A program made the translations under genes and the position numbers. Positions 29,530-39,620 of a DNA stretch of 64,000 nucleotides are shown here, piece by piece. The DNA lies in NCBI GenBank assembly GCA_026261815.1, contig JAMPIT010000434.1, positions 16,799,001 to 16,863,000 of the forward strand. The letters run 5' to 3'. Each line of letters starts with the position of its first letter. Positions within the stretch are counted from its first letter, which is position 1. The notes below the pieces were generated by a model. It made no database searches. It worked only from the letters and a program-made list of their open reading frames with translations, and had not been told where the DNA came from. Source of the stretch: Monarcha castaneiventris obscurior. Taxonomy: Eukaryota > Chordata > Aves > Passeriformes > Monarchidae.

Positions 29530-30040
29530 CTGTACTTGGCACTGGTGAGGTCCTCTCTCAAGTGCTGTGTCCAGTTCATGTGGCCCTTCATGACATGGGC
29601 ACCGAGGTGCTGCAGTGGGTCCAGAGAAGGACAATGGAGATGGGGAAGGGTCGGGAGCACAAATCTGATGAGGAACAGGTGAGGGAGCTGGGGGTGTTTA
29701 GCCTGGAGAAAAGGAGGTTCTGTGGAGGCTTTATTGCCTTCTAGAACTCCCTGCACCAGGAGGGTGTAGTCAGATGGGGGTCAGGATTTGCTCCCACACA
29801 AGTTACAGGACGAGAGGACAGTCTCAAGCTACGCCAGGGGAGGTTTAGGATGGACACTAGGAGGAATTTCTTCACTGAAAGGGTGATGTAGGAGTGGGCT
29901 GACCAGGAAGGTGTTGGAGTCACCGACCCTGGAGGTGTTCAGGGAAAGAGTGGACGTTGCACTTGGTGCCATGGTTTGGTTGATAACGTGGTGTTCGGTC
30001 ACAGGCTGGACTCGCTGATCTCAGCGGTCTTTCCCAAGCT
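29530..30040 (+). mobile_element. CR1 LINE, 3' end fragment
   Basis: The strand reads like the CR1 3' region. It begins near CTTGGCACTGGTGAGGTCC, passes GTTTAGCCTGGAGAAAAGGA and CAGGGGAGGTTTAGGATGGA, and ends with a GGCTGGACTCGCTGATCTCA-type tail. It is 5'-truncated, as most avian CR1 copies are, and carries no intact reverse transcriptase. It abuts the LACTB promoter island directly. Confidence 0.9.
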
Positions 30041-30560
30041 CATTGCTCATGTGGCTCTGTTCCCCGCCCTGTCCGGCCCGTCGTGCCGAGCCCGGGGGAG
30101 GCGGCCCGAGTGCCGGTGTCCCGCTCCCGGAGCGAGCCCCTCGCAGGCCCTGCCGGGGCTCCGTGAGGCGGCGGCGCTCGATGCGCTCGGGGCTCGGCCC
30201 GGCGAGGCGGTGCCTGTGGCCCGGCGCTGCCATGTCCGCCCCGGCCATGGCGGGCCTGGCGCGGGCCCTGCGGCGGGCGGCGGCTCCCGGCCGGGTCCCC
30301 GCGGCCCGCAGAGGGGGCGGCGGGCCCGGGGCGCGGCCCTGGGGCTGGGGGCTGGCGCTGGGGCTGGCGCTGGGGGTCCGGGCGGCGCCGGCGGGGGGCG
30401 AGTCTGAGAGCGGGCGGGAGGAGAAGCCGCCGCTCCCGCGGGGCTTCGGCGCGGCCGTGGAGAGGAGCAGGGACCTGGTGCGGAGGATCAAGGTGCTGAG
30501 CGGGGGGGCCGCTGGAGGCTGCCGGTGTCGGCGCGGCTTAGGCCAGCTTGAAACAGGGGT
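30041..30560 (+). promoter_or_regulatory. LACTB: LACTB CpG-island promoter
   Basis: GC- and CpG-dense sequence covering the 5' untranslated region, exon 1 and the start of intron 1. It begins immediately after a CR1 3' end, so less than about 200 bp of unique sequence separates the transposon from the start codon. No TATA box is evident. Confidence 0.75.
30232..30492 (+). CDS. LACTB: LACTB exon 1
   Basis: Encodes residues 1-87: MSAPAMAGLA, an Arg/Ala/Gly-rich mitochondrial-type leader, the hydrophobic WGWGLALGLALGV stretch, and ERSRDLVRRIK. The start is chosen because MSA aligns with the internal MSAV of the human leader and the ATG has G at -3. In-frame ATGs at 30,181 (weak context) and 30,247 (strong, G at +4) are alternatives. 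Donor gtgctg is weak. Confidence 0.85.
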
Positions 30561-33500
30561 CTGTGGAAGCGTGGCACAGTATGGGGTATCTGAGAACAGG
30601 GGGGCTTTAAAGGCTGTAGGAAGGAGAGGTAAGAGCCATACAAGGAGCGGCTGAGGGCACTTTTTTCAGCCTGGAGGAGAGGAGGCGGAGGGGAGACCTC
30701 ACTGCGGGCTGCAGCTTCCTCATGAGGGAAAGCGGAGGGGCAGGCACTGATCTCTGCTCTCTGTGACGAGAGAATGCCAGGAAATTATGTCAGGAGAAGT
30801 TTAGGTGGATATTAGAAGTTTTTTACTTAGAGGGGTGGTCAGGCACTGAACAGGCTCCCCAGGGAAGTGGTCACGGCTCCAAGCCTGGCAGAGCTCAAGG
30901 AGCGTTTGGGCAGCGCTCTCAGGCACAGGGTGGGATTCTTGGAGTTCGCCTGTGCAGGGCCAGGAGTTGGCCTCGATCATCCTTGTGGGTCCCTTCCGAC
31001 TCAGGATATTGATATTCTGTTTAAAAAGCACATTATAGTTAGTTTGAAAATCCAGCTGAAGCTTCTTTGAAATCTTGCCTGCCACTAGGTGATGCAGTTT
31101 GCCGGTTGCATATTAACTCGGTCATGTTTTGTGTCTTTTGAATGTCTTGTTCAGTAATTTGGTTGAATTCTTAAAGCAAAAATATTACATTTTTATTCTT
31201 GTTAGGTATGTTTTTCCCGATAGCTGAGTTAAAATGTCAGCTTTGCAAAAGCAGTTTGTACCACTTCAGCAAAATGGGTACATAACAAAATTTCATCTGT
31301 AATTAGATAACAATACACAGGTTTATTTGTAGTTTTTTGTAGCTTTTGCAGTGCAAGGGTTTGGGAGGAGATGTTTGTTAACTGTAAAGATCCCTCTGAA
31401 TGTTTTCTGTCCATTTTTTTGGCAGGATGAAGCAGGAATCCCAGGTATATTAGTTGGAGTTTCTGTAGATGGAAAGGAAGTCTGGTCAGAAGGTTAGTAT
31501 GTAGGAGTAGTAGTTGTGCATGCTGTCAAGCACTGATGAACATTTACAAAATGAACAATTCAGACTGGGATTTCGTCTACTCAATGTTCCATCTTCAGAC
31601 ATTAGCCAGAAACAGGTGCCTAGGGAGTAAGTATCAAATAATACCTTCCTTGGTAAACTTCAGTCATTTCCTGGAAGTGATAATTTGTTAAGTTCCTGAA
31701 TATGCTAGTATGTCTCAACAGATTGGAGAAGCTTTCTTCCATTAATTTTTCAGATTAGCCTTTGAATGTACTCTGGGCATAGAGCTGTACAGTGGTCTGG
31801 TAGCACGGTATGTAGGAGGTAAAGAACTCTTCTCCCTGCAGGAACTTCTTTAATAGTCAAAGGAATAATGACTCACATTTGGTGACCTGTCTCCTGTTTG
31901 TGGGCAGAGGTGTCGTTTTACTGGGAAGGTACTGGGGTTTAATAGGTGTTACCCTTTCAGAAATTGCAATTGATTTTTCTGGTTACACAGTTTAGTTTTA
32001 AGTAGAGTCTGTTAGTATTGCTCCTCTCATGTAGACATTTGATGTTTAAAAACACATCAAATGTGTATCTGTTCTCAGAAAGATTTTCATGAATTTCAAA
32101 AAATCCAGTATGTTTTGGGTTTTTTGGACAATGTAAATGGTAGTAGTAAATGGCAACATCTTTCATTTATGTTTTATAGAATTTGAAGAAAAAAATCTTT
32201 GTAAGTAAGATTGTTATTTTCTTTTGATAGTCTGCTGTTGCATTAATTTTTACATATATATATAAAGCTGATTATGGGTTTTAATTTCTCTTTCACCATG
32301 ACCGAAGTGAGCTGGAGAACATCTGATACCTTTTTTAATGGGGCCTAAAAAGAAAATTGTCCTAAAACTCCATCACAGACTTTCTCAAATCAGATAGCTT
32401 TTTCTGGTCTCAAATTACCTAGCAATGAAAAAGGAAGATTTTTCAGGACTTCTGCAGAATCCCTTCCTTGACAAGCAGGAGAGTGCCTGAGGCATCAAGT
32501 GCCAGTGGTTTATCAGCAGGACTGCCAGATCCACTACATGTGGGAGCATAAGGCATGGCAGAGCTTTCTGCACCCTGCTGCACATGGATATAGAGAACTA
32601 CAGGGCTTTGATAAGGCACCTGGGAGTGATAACATTGCTCTAGCAGAGTTCTGGGTTGTTTGGGTCTCATCTTCCCTTCTTCATGGGGGGCAAAATAGGA
32701 ACAGGGGTAAGTTGGATGAATTCTGTGACCACAGTACTAAAGCTGCTTTCTTGCTGATGGGAACGGGTGTGAGGTTTGGAAGGTTTTCACTGGGGGAACT
32801 GCATCTGCATTCACAAGCACAATGCACTTGAGTAGCAGCTATGTAAGAGAAAGGGTCTTGGGCAACTGGCATGTCATCTGTTTTATTTCTTGTATTTTGT
32901 CAAGGTTTGGGGTTTTTTTCCTGAGCAGTTCATTGTTAGATGACAGTTTGATATATACAGAGGTGCATTGCTTGCAGGCCTTTCTTATACTGAAAACTGC
33001 AAATACGTCATTGCTGCATTTTCTTGCTTTTGTGCTGCAACATCACTTGCACTTTCTTCAAACCTGGCTCAAACTGAAGACTAGTTTGGCAGCTTGATAA
33101 TGCCTTTTTAATTCCAGTTATTGCTACTAGACAATGGGTTGGTTATGTAGGAAAACACTGTTGCAGAGACTGTGAACTGTATTTTAATCGAAGTCATGCT
33201 GAGTGATGTTGAAACATAGAGTGTAACACCTCTGTTTTGTGAAACTTTATAGCTCAGGTAATTGCTATGAATTTGTGAGTGATTTCCTCTCTCAATTTCT
33301 GTATTGATAAAATAAGAGCCTTTACTGCTTTAGCCATTAATTCAGAACAATAAAAGATGTTTATAAGACTGTTGGTCATTTATTTTACAGTCTAGATTTG
33401 GGTCTCTTTGGGTTTTCTACACTGAATATTTGACCTCAGGAGTGTAAATTTTGGCTTAATCTTCAGTCTAATTTATCTTCAATCTAATTTATCATTGTTT

Positions 33501-36500
33501 GTTGTAGTCTTAATCAGCAACTTGGGATGCCACTGGGTAGTCCAATGAGCTCTGATTAACTGCTACTACCGCAGTAAAATGTTACTAACTGAATTGAAGC
33601 AGTGGCTGGGATAGTCCAATACTTCATATCCCAGTTTAGCTGGAGGAAGAACATTTTAAAGGGCCAGTACATCGAATTCATTGCAAATAATTAATCCAGC
33701 ATGTCTCTGTGCACAGTCCTTACCAGAGTGTTTCTATTTGCTCGAAGGCCTGGGCTATGCTGACGTAGAGAACCGTGTGGTGTGTAAGCCAGAGACCATC
33801 ATGCGCATCGCCAGCATCAGCAAGTGTCTTACAATGATGGCTGTTGCTAAATTGTGGGAAGAGGGGAAACTGGATCTAGATGCTCCAGTGCAGAAATATG
33901 TCCCTGAATTTCCAGAAAAAGTCTACGAGGGTGAAAAGGTAGGTAGTTTTTTAATGGTAAGAGTTTTTAAAATTTTTTGTTCCTGTCACTATATAGCTAT
34001 TTGTCTACAGGTGCCTGATCTGGACCTACTCCTATAAAACACTCAAAATAATGTAGGCAAGTACTGATGTTTTCTGGTTAAAAAAGCAAATTTGGATCTT
34101 GAGTTTTATGACGAGTGTGTAGTGTCTGCATATATACTTTTTTTTTTACTGCATTTAATAAGTGATATTTGAAAGATCTTACACCTTTGTCTGTTCTTTG
34201 TCATGGTGAATTTTACTTTTTTGGTGATTTAGTGTTCATCTTTTAATGAAGAGAGATCACATTATCCTGTCTACCTAGGTCACTATTACCACAAGACTGC
34301 TAGTTTCACACTTGAGTGGGATTCGTCACTATGAAAAAGATATTACAAAAGTAAAAGAAGAAAAGGAAAGGGCTAACAGAGCACTTAAGCTAACAAAATC
34401 CCATCAGGATAAAGAACAAAAAGAAAAAGAAGGTAAAGGGATTGAAAAAACTGATTGTGTCAAACAGAAGAAAGAACATGATGGTGAGACAAAAAGCCGA
34501 AATTCAAAGCCTGGAAGGAAAGACAAGGAGTTTGAACAGGAAGAGTACTATTTGAAAGAAAAATTTGAAAGTGTGATTGAATCACTGAAGATATTTAAAA
34601 ATGATCCTTTGTTCTTTAAACCAGGTGAGTTTCTATTAATGTAGACCAAAATGTGCTTTTCTGGTGAGAATTTTGTTTCAAGTAGTTTTACAATAAAGAG
34701 GATAGTAGAGTCCAGTAAAGAGTGTTTCTGTGGGGGTTTTGGTTTGTTCTGCTTCCCTTCCCTTTTTTTTTTTTCTTCATGTGCCCCATTAAAAGCTCAA
34801 CAGAGAAGCATTTGGTCTGCTCTGCACAAACCATCTGGTCATGTAATATATATGTATAAGACTTTTCTCCCAGGAGCAGTAAGTAATGCAGTAAGTGCTC
34901 TGAAACATACCAGTTACTGGATTTAAAAATGCTAAAGCAGAATATAATTCTGGTAACAAAGTTGTATCTACAAAATATTTGGTAAGCAGGTATCAACTTG
35001 CTGTAGTCATGTGTTCTGGGCCTTCCAGATAAGAGCCAGAAGCAAAAAATTTTACTGAGGCACTAAACCAGACCTAAAAAAAAAATCTACAGAAAAAACA
35101 TAGAATCACAGAATTACTGAAGTAATTTATTGTTGGGATTATTTAAATTAAGTTTAGAGAGGACTTTGAGGAACTTCAGGTGTAAGTTTTAAATGAGTTA
35201 GGTTAAGGTAAATTATATACATTGCTGATAAACAATAAATCATGTGCATTTAAGGGGAGAAGGGTAGGAAGAGAGAGAAGTTAAACACCATCTTGGAGAG
35301 CTCTAGGAACCTTCAAGTAAGATCTGTCTCAACTGTAGGCACTTTAGCAGTTGCTCAATATGTAGATGTTTCATAGAAGGCATTAGCACAAGGATGAGAT
35401 TTTTAAGAAATGAAACATTGTTTTGTAGATAAATTTATTGTTTTAAATAATATGCATGCTTGTGTTCATATAATCTTTTGGGATATTCTAGAACTGGAAA
35501 CACTGTGCTAAAAGTGATGAATACCCTTGAAAAATATGAGTATTGCTGTTGTCTTCCCTTCTCCAGGGTATAGACACAAACAGGTCACAGTAGCTGAGCG
35601 TCTTTTAAGCACCAAAACACAAGTCTTTTATGGTTTGTGTCAGCTTTTCAAATCCAGACATCCTTGTTAGACCTGGTGTGGCAGGTGTTTCTTGTGGAAA
35701 GGATGTTAAATGTCAGCGTTGACATCTTGGCATGAACTGCCTTTGCATACAGCTCCCTGGAAGGTTTTAGTGCTGTTCTCATAGCAGGATCTGTGTCTGC
35801 TGCAGTACAGAATTTCGTAGGCCTAGGATCAACAATGGGTGATTATTCATTGCTATATACAGTTTTATTTGCACATATGATTCCATTTAAGCATCCTGCA
35901 CTTAACGTGGGTTTTTTCCCCTTTCTCACTGTGTTTCTTCAAGGTAGTCAGTTCTTGTACTCAACATACGGCTTTACTCTCTTAAGTGCTGTTGTGGAGA
36001 GAGCTTCAGGACAAAAATTTACAGACTATATGCTGAAAATGTTTCGTGATTTGGATATGCTGTCAACTGTCCTAGATGACAATGAAGCAATGATATATAA
36101 CAGAGCAAGGTAAACAAGGGTGGAACTCTTTAATTTTTCCACAACAACTGTTGCCCTTTCTATATTAATTAAGCCAGCTGAATTAAGAATGTGTGATTTT
36201 TTTTTTTTTTTTTTTTTTCCCCAGGCATTTGAATGAAGTGTTGTATGTTACCTCAGCATTAGTCATGTAACTGGTTCCAATACCATGGTATTGGTTCTGT
36301 AATTAGCATGTAAAATTACAGAATAAGTATTTTCCATTCTAAGTGTGAATATGGGGGTTGAGGGGAGTAATAAGGGTGACTTGGAAGTTTACATTTACTT
36401 TGGGTACAAGTAAGCATGTAAGTGCAAATAAAGTAAAACAAGGAATACTAGATTATATTGGACTATATAGTTACCTTGGTTTGCTTAATATACTGGCATT

Positions 36501-38899
36501 TAAAGAGTTCCATGGAATTCTAATAGTCTCAAATAACATGAGGTTTCCATAAATCAAATTGCAGTATGAATTTTGGCCAGAATTAAAATTCTGTTTAACA
36601 CAGAACATGCTTTACCAATTGATTTTAAAAAATAATTTAACATAGAAAAGAAAAAAGAACACCCTCCCTCCCCCAAAACTCCTACAAAAACAAAACAAAA
36701 GACACCCATGCAACAACAAACCCAGAAGAATTTATGTAACTGGATAATCCATTCTGATACAGTGGATCAGGCTAGGGTTTCTTGTCTGGCTCTCTCTTAT
36801 TTTATTGACCTTCCTGTCTGGGCTCGGAAATTGGTTATTGACTCCCCTGTTAAATTTTGGTGTGGGACAAGAGTTCTTTTGAATGACAAAGCAGGTTGTA
36901 GTAAAAGTCTCATGAAAATGACACTCAGACTTTTTAAAAGTTTGGCTTCTAAAATGCTCTCAAAGAACAATGAACATGTTGAATCTGAGGTTTGTAGTAC
37001 AGACAAGTGTATACTGAAAGTGTGTGTGTGTGCACAGCTTTACTGCTCTATTCTGAGATGCTTTGTGCTGGCGTTTAGTTTGCTTGCAAAATTTCAGAGG
37101 CTCTCTGGCTGTAGGCTCAGAGGCTCATTTGGATGATAGTGATGTTCTCGTAAATTATCAACCTTGTACAGTCAAGGTTTTTTTAAATGTGTATATGTTC
37201 ATCCTTTTATAAACTGAAATATAGGAGGGATCAAAGAATTGGGACAGGTGCTGTTCTGGGAGTCTTTTTATAGGTACTTACTGTTAAGCAAAACTGAGAT
37301 GCTGATTGATGCTGAAACTGTGGGTTTGCTTCCACAAATTGGAACTTGGTGCCTCAAAATAGAATGTATTGATATGCTGAGGTTTGTTTAATGGTTTGGT
37401 TATACTATATTTACCTAATAGGAAAATGCTTAAAAATCCATGTTCTAGATCTGTTAGAGGTATAAGTCAATGTCTTTGTAACAGGTTTTTTCTGTGATCA
37501 AAAAACTCATTATGGGGACAAGATACTAAATTGCTGTCAGAGTTAATGATAGTCTTGCATTCTGGACTATTCATCATTCTTCCTTTGTTTCAACCTCTGA
37601 CTTTCAGTGTTACAAGTTATTCAGAAGTCTGCTAAAAAGCTTTCTAATATAAGTGCAATCTAGGTAGGGCTTTTCGTAACTCTCCAAGTAGTACGTTGAA
37701 ATTCCTTGAGTTACATATGTATTCAACAGTCCTTTCCATATGTTGTATGAAATTAATCAAGTCATGATTGGATTGTTTCTTTCAAAAGCATAATTTGTTC
37801 TGCACTTCTGTTGTATTTTTCCTGATGGTTCATTCTGCAGTTCTGGTTGGCAGTTTCTAATTTGTGTTATGCAAGACTTTAATGTTCCTTGCTTTGTTGT
37901 AGAGTATGGCAACTGTAATCAGCCATAAACAGAAACTACTGTCTCAGAGCAGTCACCTAAGTCTCAGTTGTAGGAGTCCTTGTTCTTTAAAACACTTAAT
38001 ATCTAGTACAGGGATTTAAAAAAAATCTGTGTTGGCTGATCTATTTATTTCTGTCACATCTCTTATTTGTATACTGTCTTTATTCATAGTATAGCCTAAG
38101 ATAAAGCAGAAGGATTAGTACTTTTATTGAAGTTAAGCTTCTAACCTAAGAAATCACCTTAATTTTTGTTTTTCTGTCTGAATTACTTGATTTTTCTGCA
38201 ATAAATACATTTTAAAAATATATTTTAAGAACCCTCTAAGTGTTTGTGAGAACAAGCTAATAACACATGCTCAATTTGCTCTTTTAAGGTAGGGCAGCTT
38301 AAAACAGTTGTGCACAGTATATGAGAATGACAAATTGAATTTTCTTGAATTTTAGGTGTTACGTTTACAACAAAAAGGGACGGCTGGTAAATGCACCATA
38401 TGTGGACAACTCTTACAAGTGGGCTGGTGGTGGCTTTCTGTCATCAGTAGGTGACCTCCTGAAATTTGGAAATGCCTTGTTGTACAGTTACCAAGCTGGA
38501 CAATTTAAAAACAGGAATGACAAACTTCTTCCAGGGTACCTCAAGCCAGGCACAGTTGCAATGATGTGGACCCCAGTGCCAAAAACAGAAGTGTCGTGGG
38601 ACAGGGATGGTAAATATGCCATGGCTTGGGCTGTGGTGGAGAAAAACCAACAGTACGGCTGCTGCAGACAGCAGAGACACTACGCATCTCACACCGGGGG
38701 GGCCGTGGGGGCCAGCAGTGTCCTCCTCATTCTGCCTGAAGAGCTGGACCCTGAAGCTCTTGGGACTTGGCCAGTGGCACCCCCGAGAGGAGTAATTGTC
38801 ACTATTATCTGTAATATGCAATCGGTTTCCCTCAACAGCACTGCCTTAAAGATTGCAAGGGAATTCGATAAAGAAAAACGGGCACAGTATAGAGACTAA
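30232..38899 (+). CDS. LACTB: LACTB, mitochondrial serine beta-lactamase-like protein
   Basis: LACTB is a mitochondrial intermembrane-space serine protease descended from bacterial penicillin-binding proteins and beta-lactamases. It forms filaments and affects lipid metabolism. Six exons join in frame to 524 codons from the ATG at 30,232 (human protein 547). The N-terminus has Arg-rich targeting-type sequence, then a hydrophobic segment at about residues 37-50. The catalytic SxxK motif is S132-I-S-K135; a YST (residues 294-296) takes the YxN position; H456-T-G stands for the KTG box. The Lys/Glu-rich insert in exon 4 is also found in mammals. All active-site elements are intact. Confidence 0.96.
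30493..31425 (+). other. LACTB: LACTB intron 1
   Basis: A GC-rich start, then a CR1 fragment occupying about 30,635-31,020, then AT-rich sequence to the acceptor TTTTTTTGGCAG. Confidence 0.8.
30635..31020 (+). mobile_element. CR1 LINE 3' fragment in LACTB intron 1
   Basis: Starts GGAGCGGCTGAGGGCAC, continues CAGCCTGGAGGAGAGGAGGC, and ends in TTGGCCTCGATCATCCTTGT and a GATATTGATATTCTG tail. It is same-strand, diverged, and of a different CR1 subfamily from the copy just upstream, judging by the GATCCTTGTGGGTCCCTTCC ending. Confidence 0.88.
31426..31492 (+). CDS. LACTB: LACTB exon 2
   Basis: 67 nt encoding DEAGIPGILVGVSVDGKEVW then SE and G of a split Gly codon (residues 88-110). Human has GVSVDGKEVWSEG at the same place. 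Acceptor ggcag, donor gttagt. Confidence 0.95.
31493..33747 (+). other. LACTB: LACTB intron 2
   Basis: 2.25 kb of AT-rich intron; no repeat or coding segment recognised. Confidence 0.7.
33748..33938 (+). CDS. LACTB: LACTB exon 3 (catalytic SISK)
   Basis: 191 nt covering GLGYADVENRVVCKPETIMR, IASISKCLTMM and up to EFPEKVYEGEK. It carries the SxxK pair: the nucleophile Ser of ASISK and the general-base Lys. Human has SISKSLTMVAL where this has SISKCLTMMAV. Acceptor ctcgaag is unusual (A before AG) but keeps frame. Confidence 0.96.
33939..34278 (+). other. LACTB: LACTB intron 3
   Basis: Short AT-rich intron with a T10 run (34,139-34,148); acceptor CTGTCTACCTAG. Confidence 0.75.
34279..34624 (+). 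CDS. LACTB: LACTB exon 4 (charged insert)
   Basis: 346 nt encoding VTITTRLLVSHLSGIRHYEK, then about 70 residues rich in Lys and Glu, then KEKFESVIESLKIFKNDPLF and FKP. The charged insert interrupts the beta-lactamase fold in animal LACTB. The bird copy keeps NSKPGRKDKEFEQEE but is diverged elsewhere. Donor gtgagt. Confidence 0.96.
34625..35943 (+). other. LACTB: LACTB intron 4
   Basis: AT-rich intron. A short ATAGAATCACAGAAT at about 35,101 recalls the conserved head of reverse-strand CR1 copies, but the similarity does not extend. Nothing else recognised. Confidence 0.6.
35944..36109 (+). CDS. LACTB: LACTB exon 5
   Basis: 166 nt encoding (G)SQFLYSTYGFTLLSAVVERA, then SGQKFTDYMLKMFRDLDMLS and the end YNRA plus AG. 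YST stands at the place of the second active-site motif. Acceptor ttcaag, donor gtaaac. Confidence 0.96.
36110..38355 (+). other. LACTB: LACTB intron 5
   Basis: 2.2 kb AT-rich intron. A T22 run at 36,197-36,218 followed by CCCCAG makes a strong-looking but probably unused acceptor. A short (TG)n lies near 37,020. An open frame at 36,708-37,136 shows no known protein. Confidence 0.65.
36197..36224 (+). repeat. T22 run ending in CCCCAG
   Basis: Homopolymer T22 at 36,197-36,218 followed by CCCCAG. It resembles an ideal polypyrimidine tract plus acceptor within LACTB intron 5, 115 bp after exon 5. Confidence 0.85.
38356..38899 (+). CDS. LACTB: LACTB exon 6 (last coding exon)
   Basis: 544 nt from the split Arg codon through CYVYNKKGRLVNAPYVDNSY and KWAGGGFLSSVGDLLKFGNA to RHYASHTGGAVGASSVLLIL and the end AQYRD, TAA. 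HTGG supplies the third active-site motif. Human reads RFYVYN where this reads RCYVYN. The C-terminus is a few residues longer than the human one. Confidence 0.97.
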
Positions 38900-39620
38900 A
38901 AGAGATGTATGTGACTGAATCCGTTGAACTGAAAAACAAAGGGAGAAAAGTAAAATTGGACTTCACTATCACTAAGAATATGGGAAGAAAAAGCATAAAA
39001 AATTCACTTAATTAACCTCTGCTAGTGGTGCTAAACTTAGGTCTAACTGGAATTCATCTCTCAGGGAAATTCCTAACTTATAGAAAATGAGAATGTAACA
39101 GTCAAAGTTGACTTTCTGTAGTACCTGTAAATTACCATTATATTAGCAGGTTATTTTTATCAACTAGTGAAACACTTGACCAAGATTAAAAAAAGTAGCT
39201 TTTTTTTGCACTAAGAAGTACAGATTATCTACCTTGAATGTTAAACTTGAGAAATATTTCACATCTCGATTTAAGCAAATATGTTGCTTGTTATTGTCAC
39301 AGTTCCAGTCTGCCAAAACTGTTCGGTATTACTTTTTTAAGAAAAATTGTGTCACCATTGCTTTTTGTTTTCACATAGCACTTTCCTTATTTGCTTAAAA
39401 AAACCAACAAAATCCCAATCTTGAAGCTACCTCCAGAATGCAGATTTATACCAGAAGCAGGCTTTTGTCAGAGCTGTGGATTAAGATTAGAAAAGAATGA
39501 ATCTAGAGCAATGTAAGTAAGAATCTTTTTGTTGTTTAGATGTTCTCTCATCCATTTTTATTAGACACAGAGAATGTGTGAGATTAGTTTACTGTGCAAT
39601 AAAGGTCTTATTTCTAGAGT
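38900..39620 (+). other. LACTB: LACTB 3' UTR
   Basis: AT-rich tail after the stop codon up to just past the first good polyadenylation signal. Longer forms ending near 40,877 are possible. Confidence 0.65.
39598..39603 (+). terminator. LACTB: LACTB polyadenylation signal
   Basis: AATAAA in GTGCAATAAAGGTCT, about 700 bp after the stop. A second AATAAA at 40,877-40,882 may serve a longer form. Confidence 0.65.

Noticed and set aside
30021..30491. Minus-strand open frame opposite LACTB exon 1
   Set aside because: A mirror of GC-rich coding sequence, with no domain or homology that I can recognise.
35095..35180. Short CR1-like head ATAGAATCACAGAAT
   Set aside because: The match covers about 15 bp only and does not extend into the next conserved CR1 block.
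36708..37136. 142-codon open frame in LACTB intron 5
   Set aside because: No recognisable domain, no splice sites that fit LACTB phase, and AT-rich intron composition.
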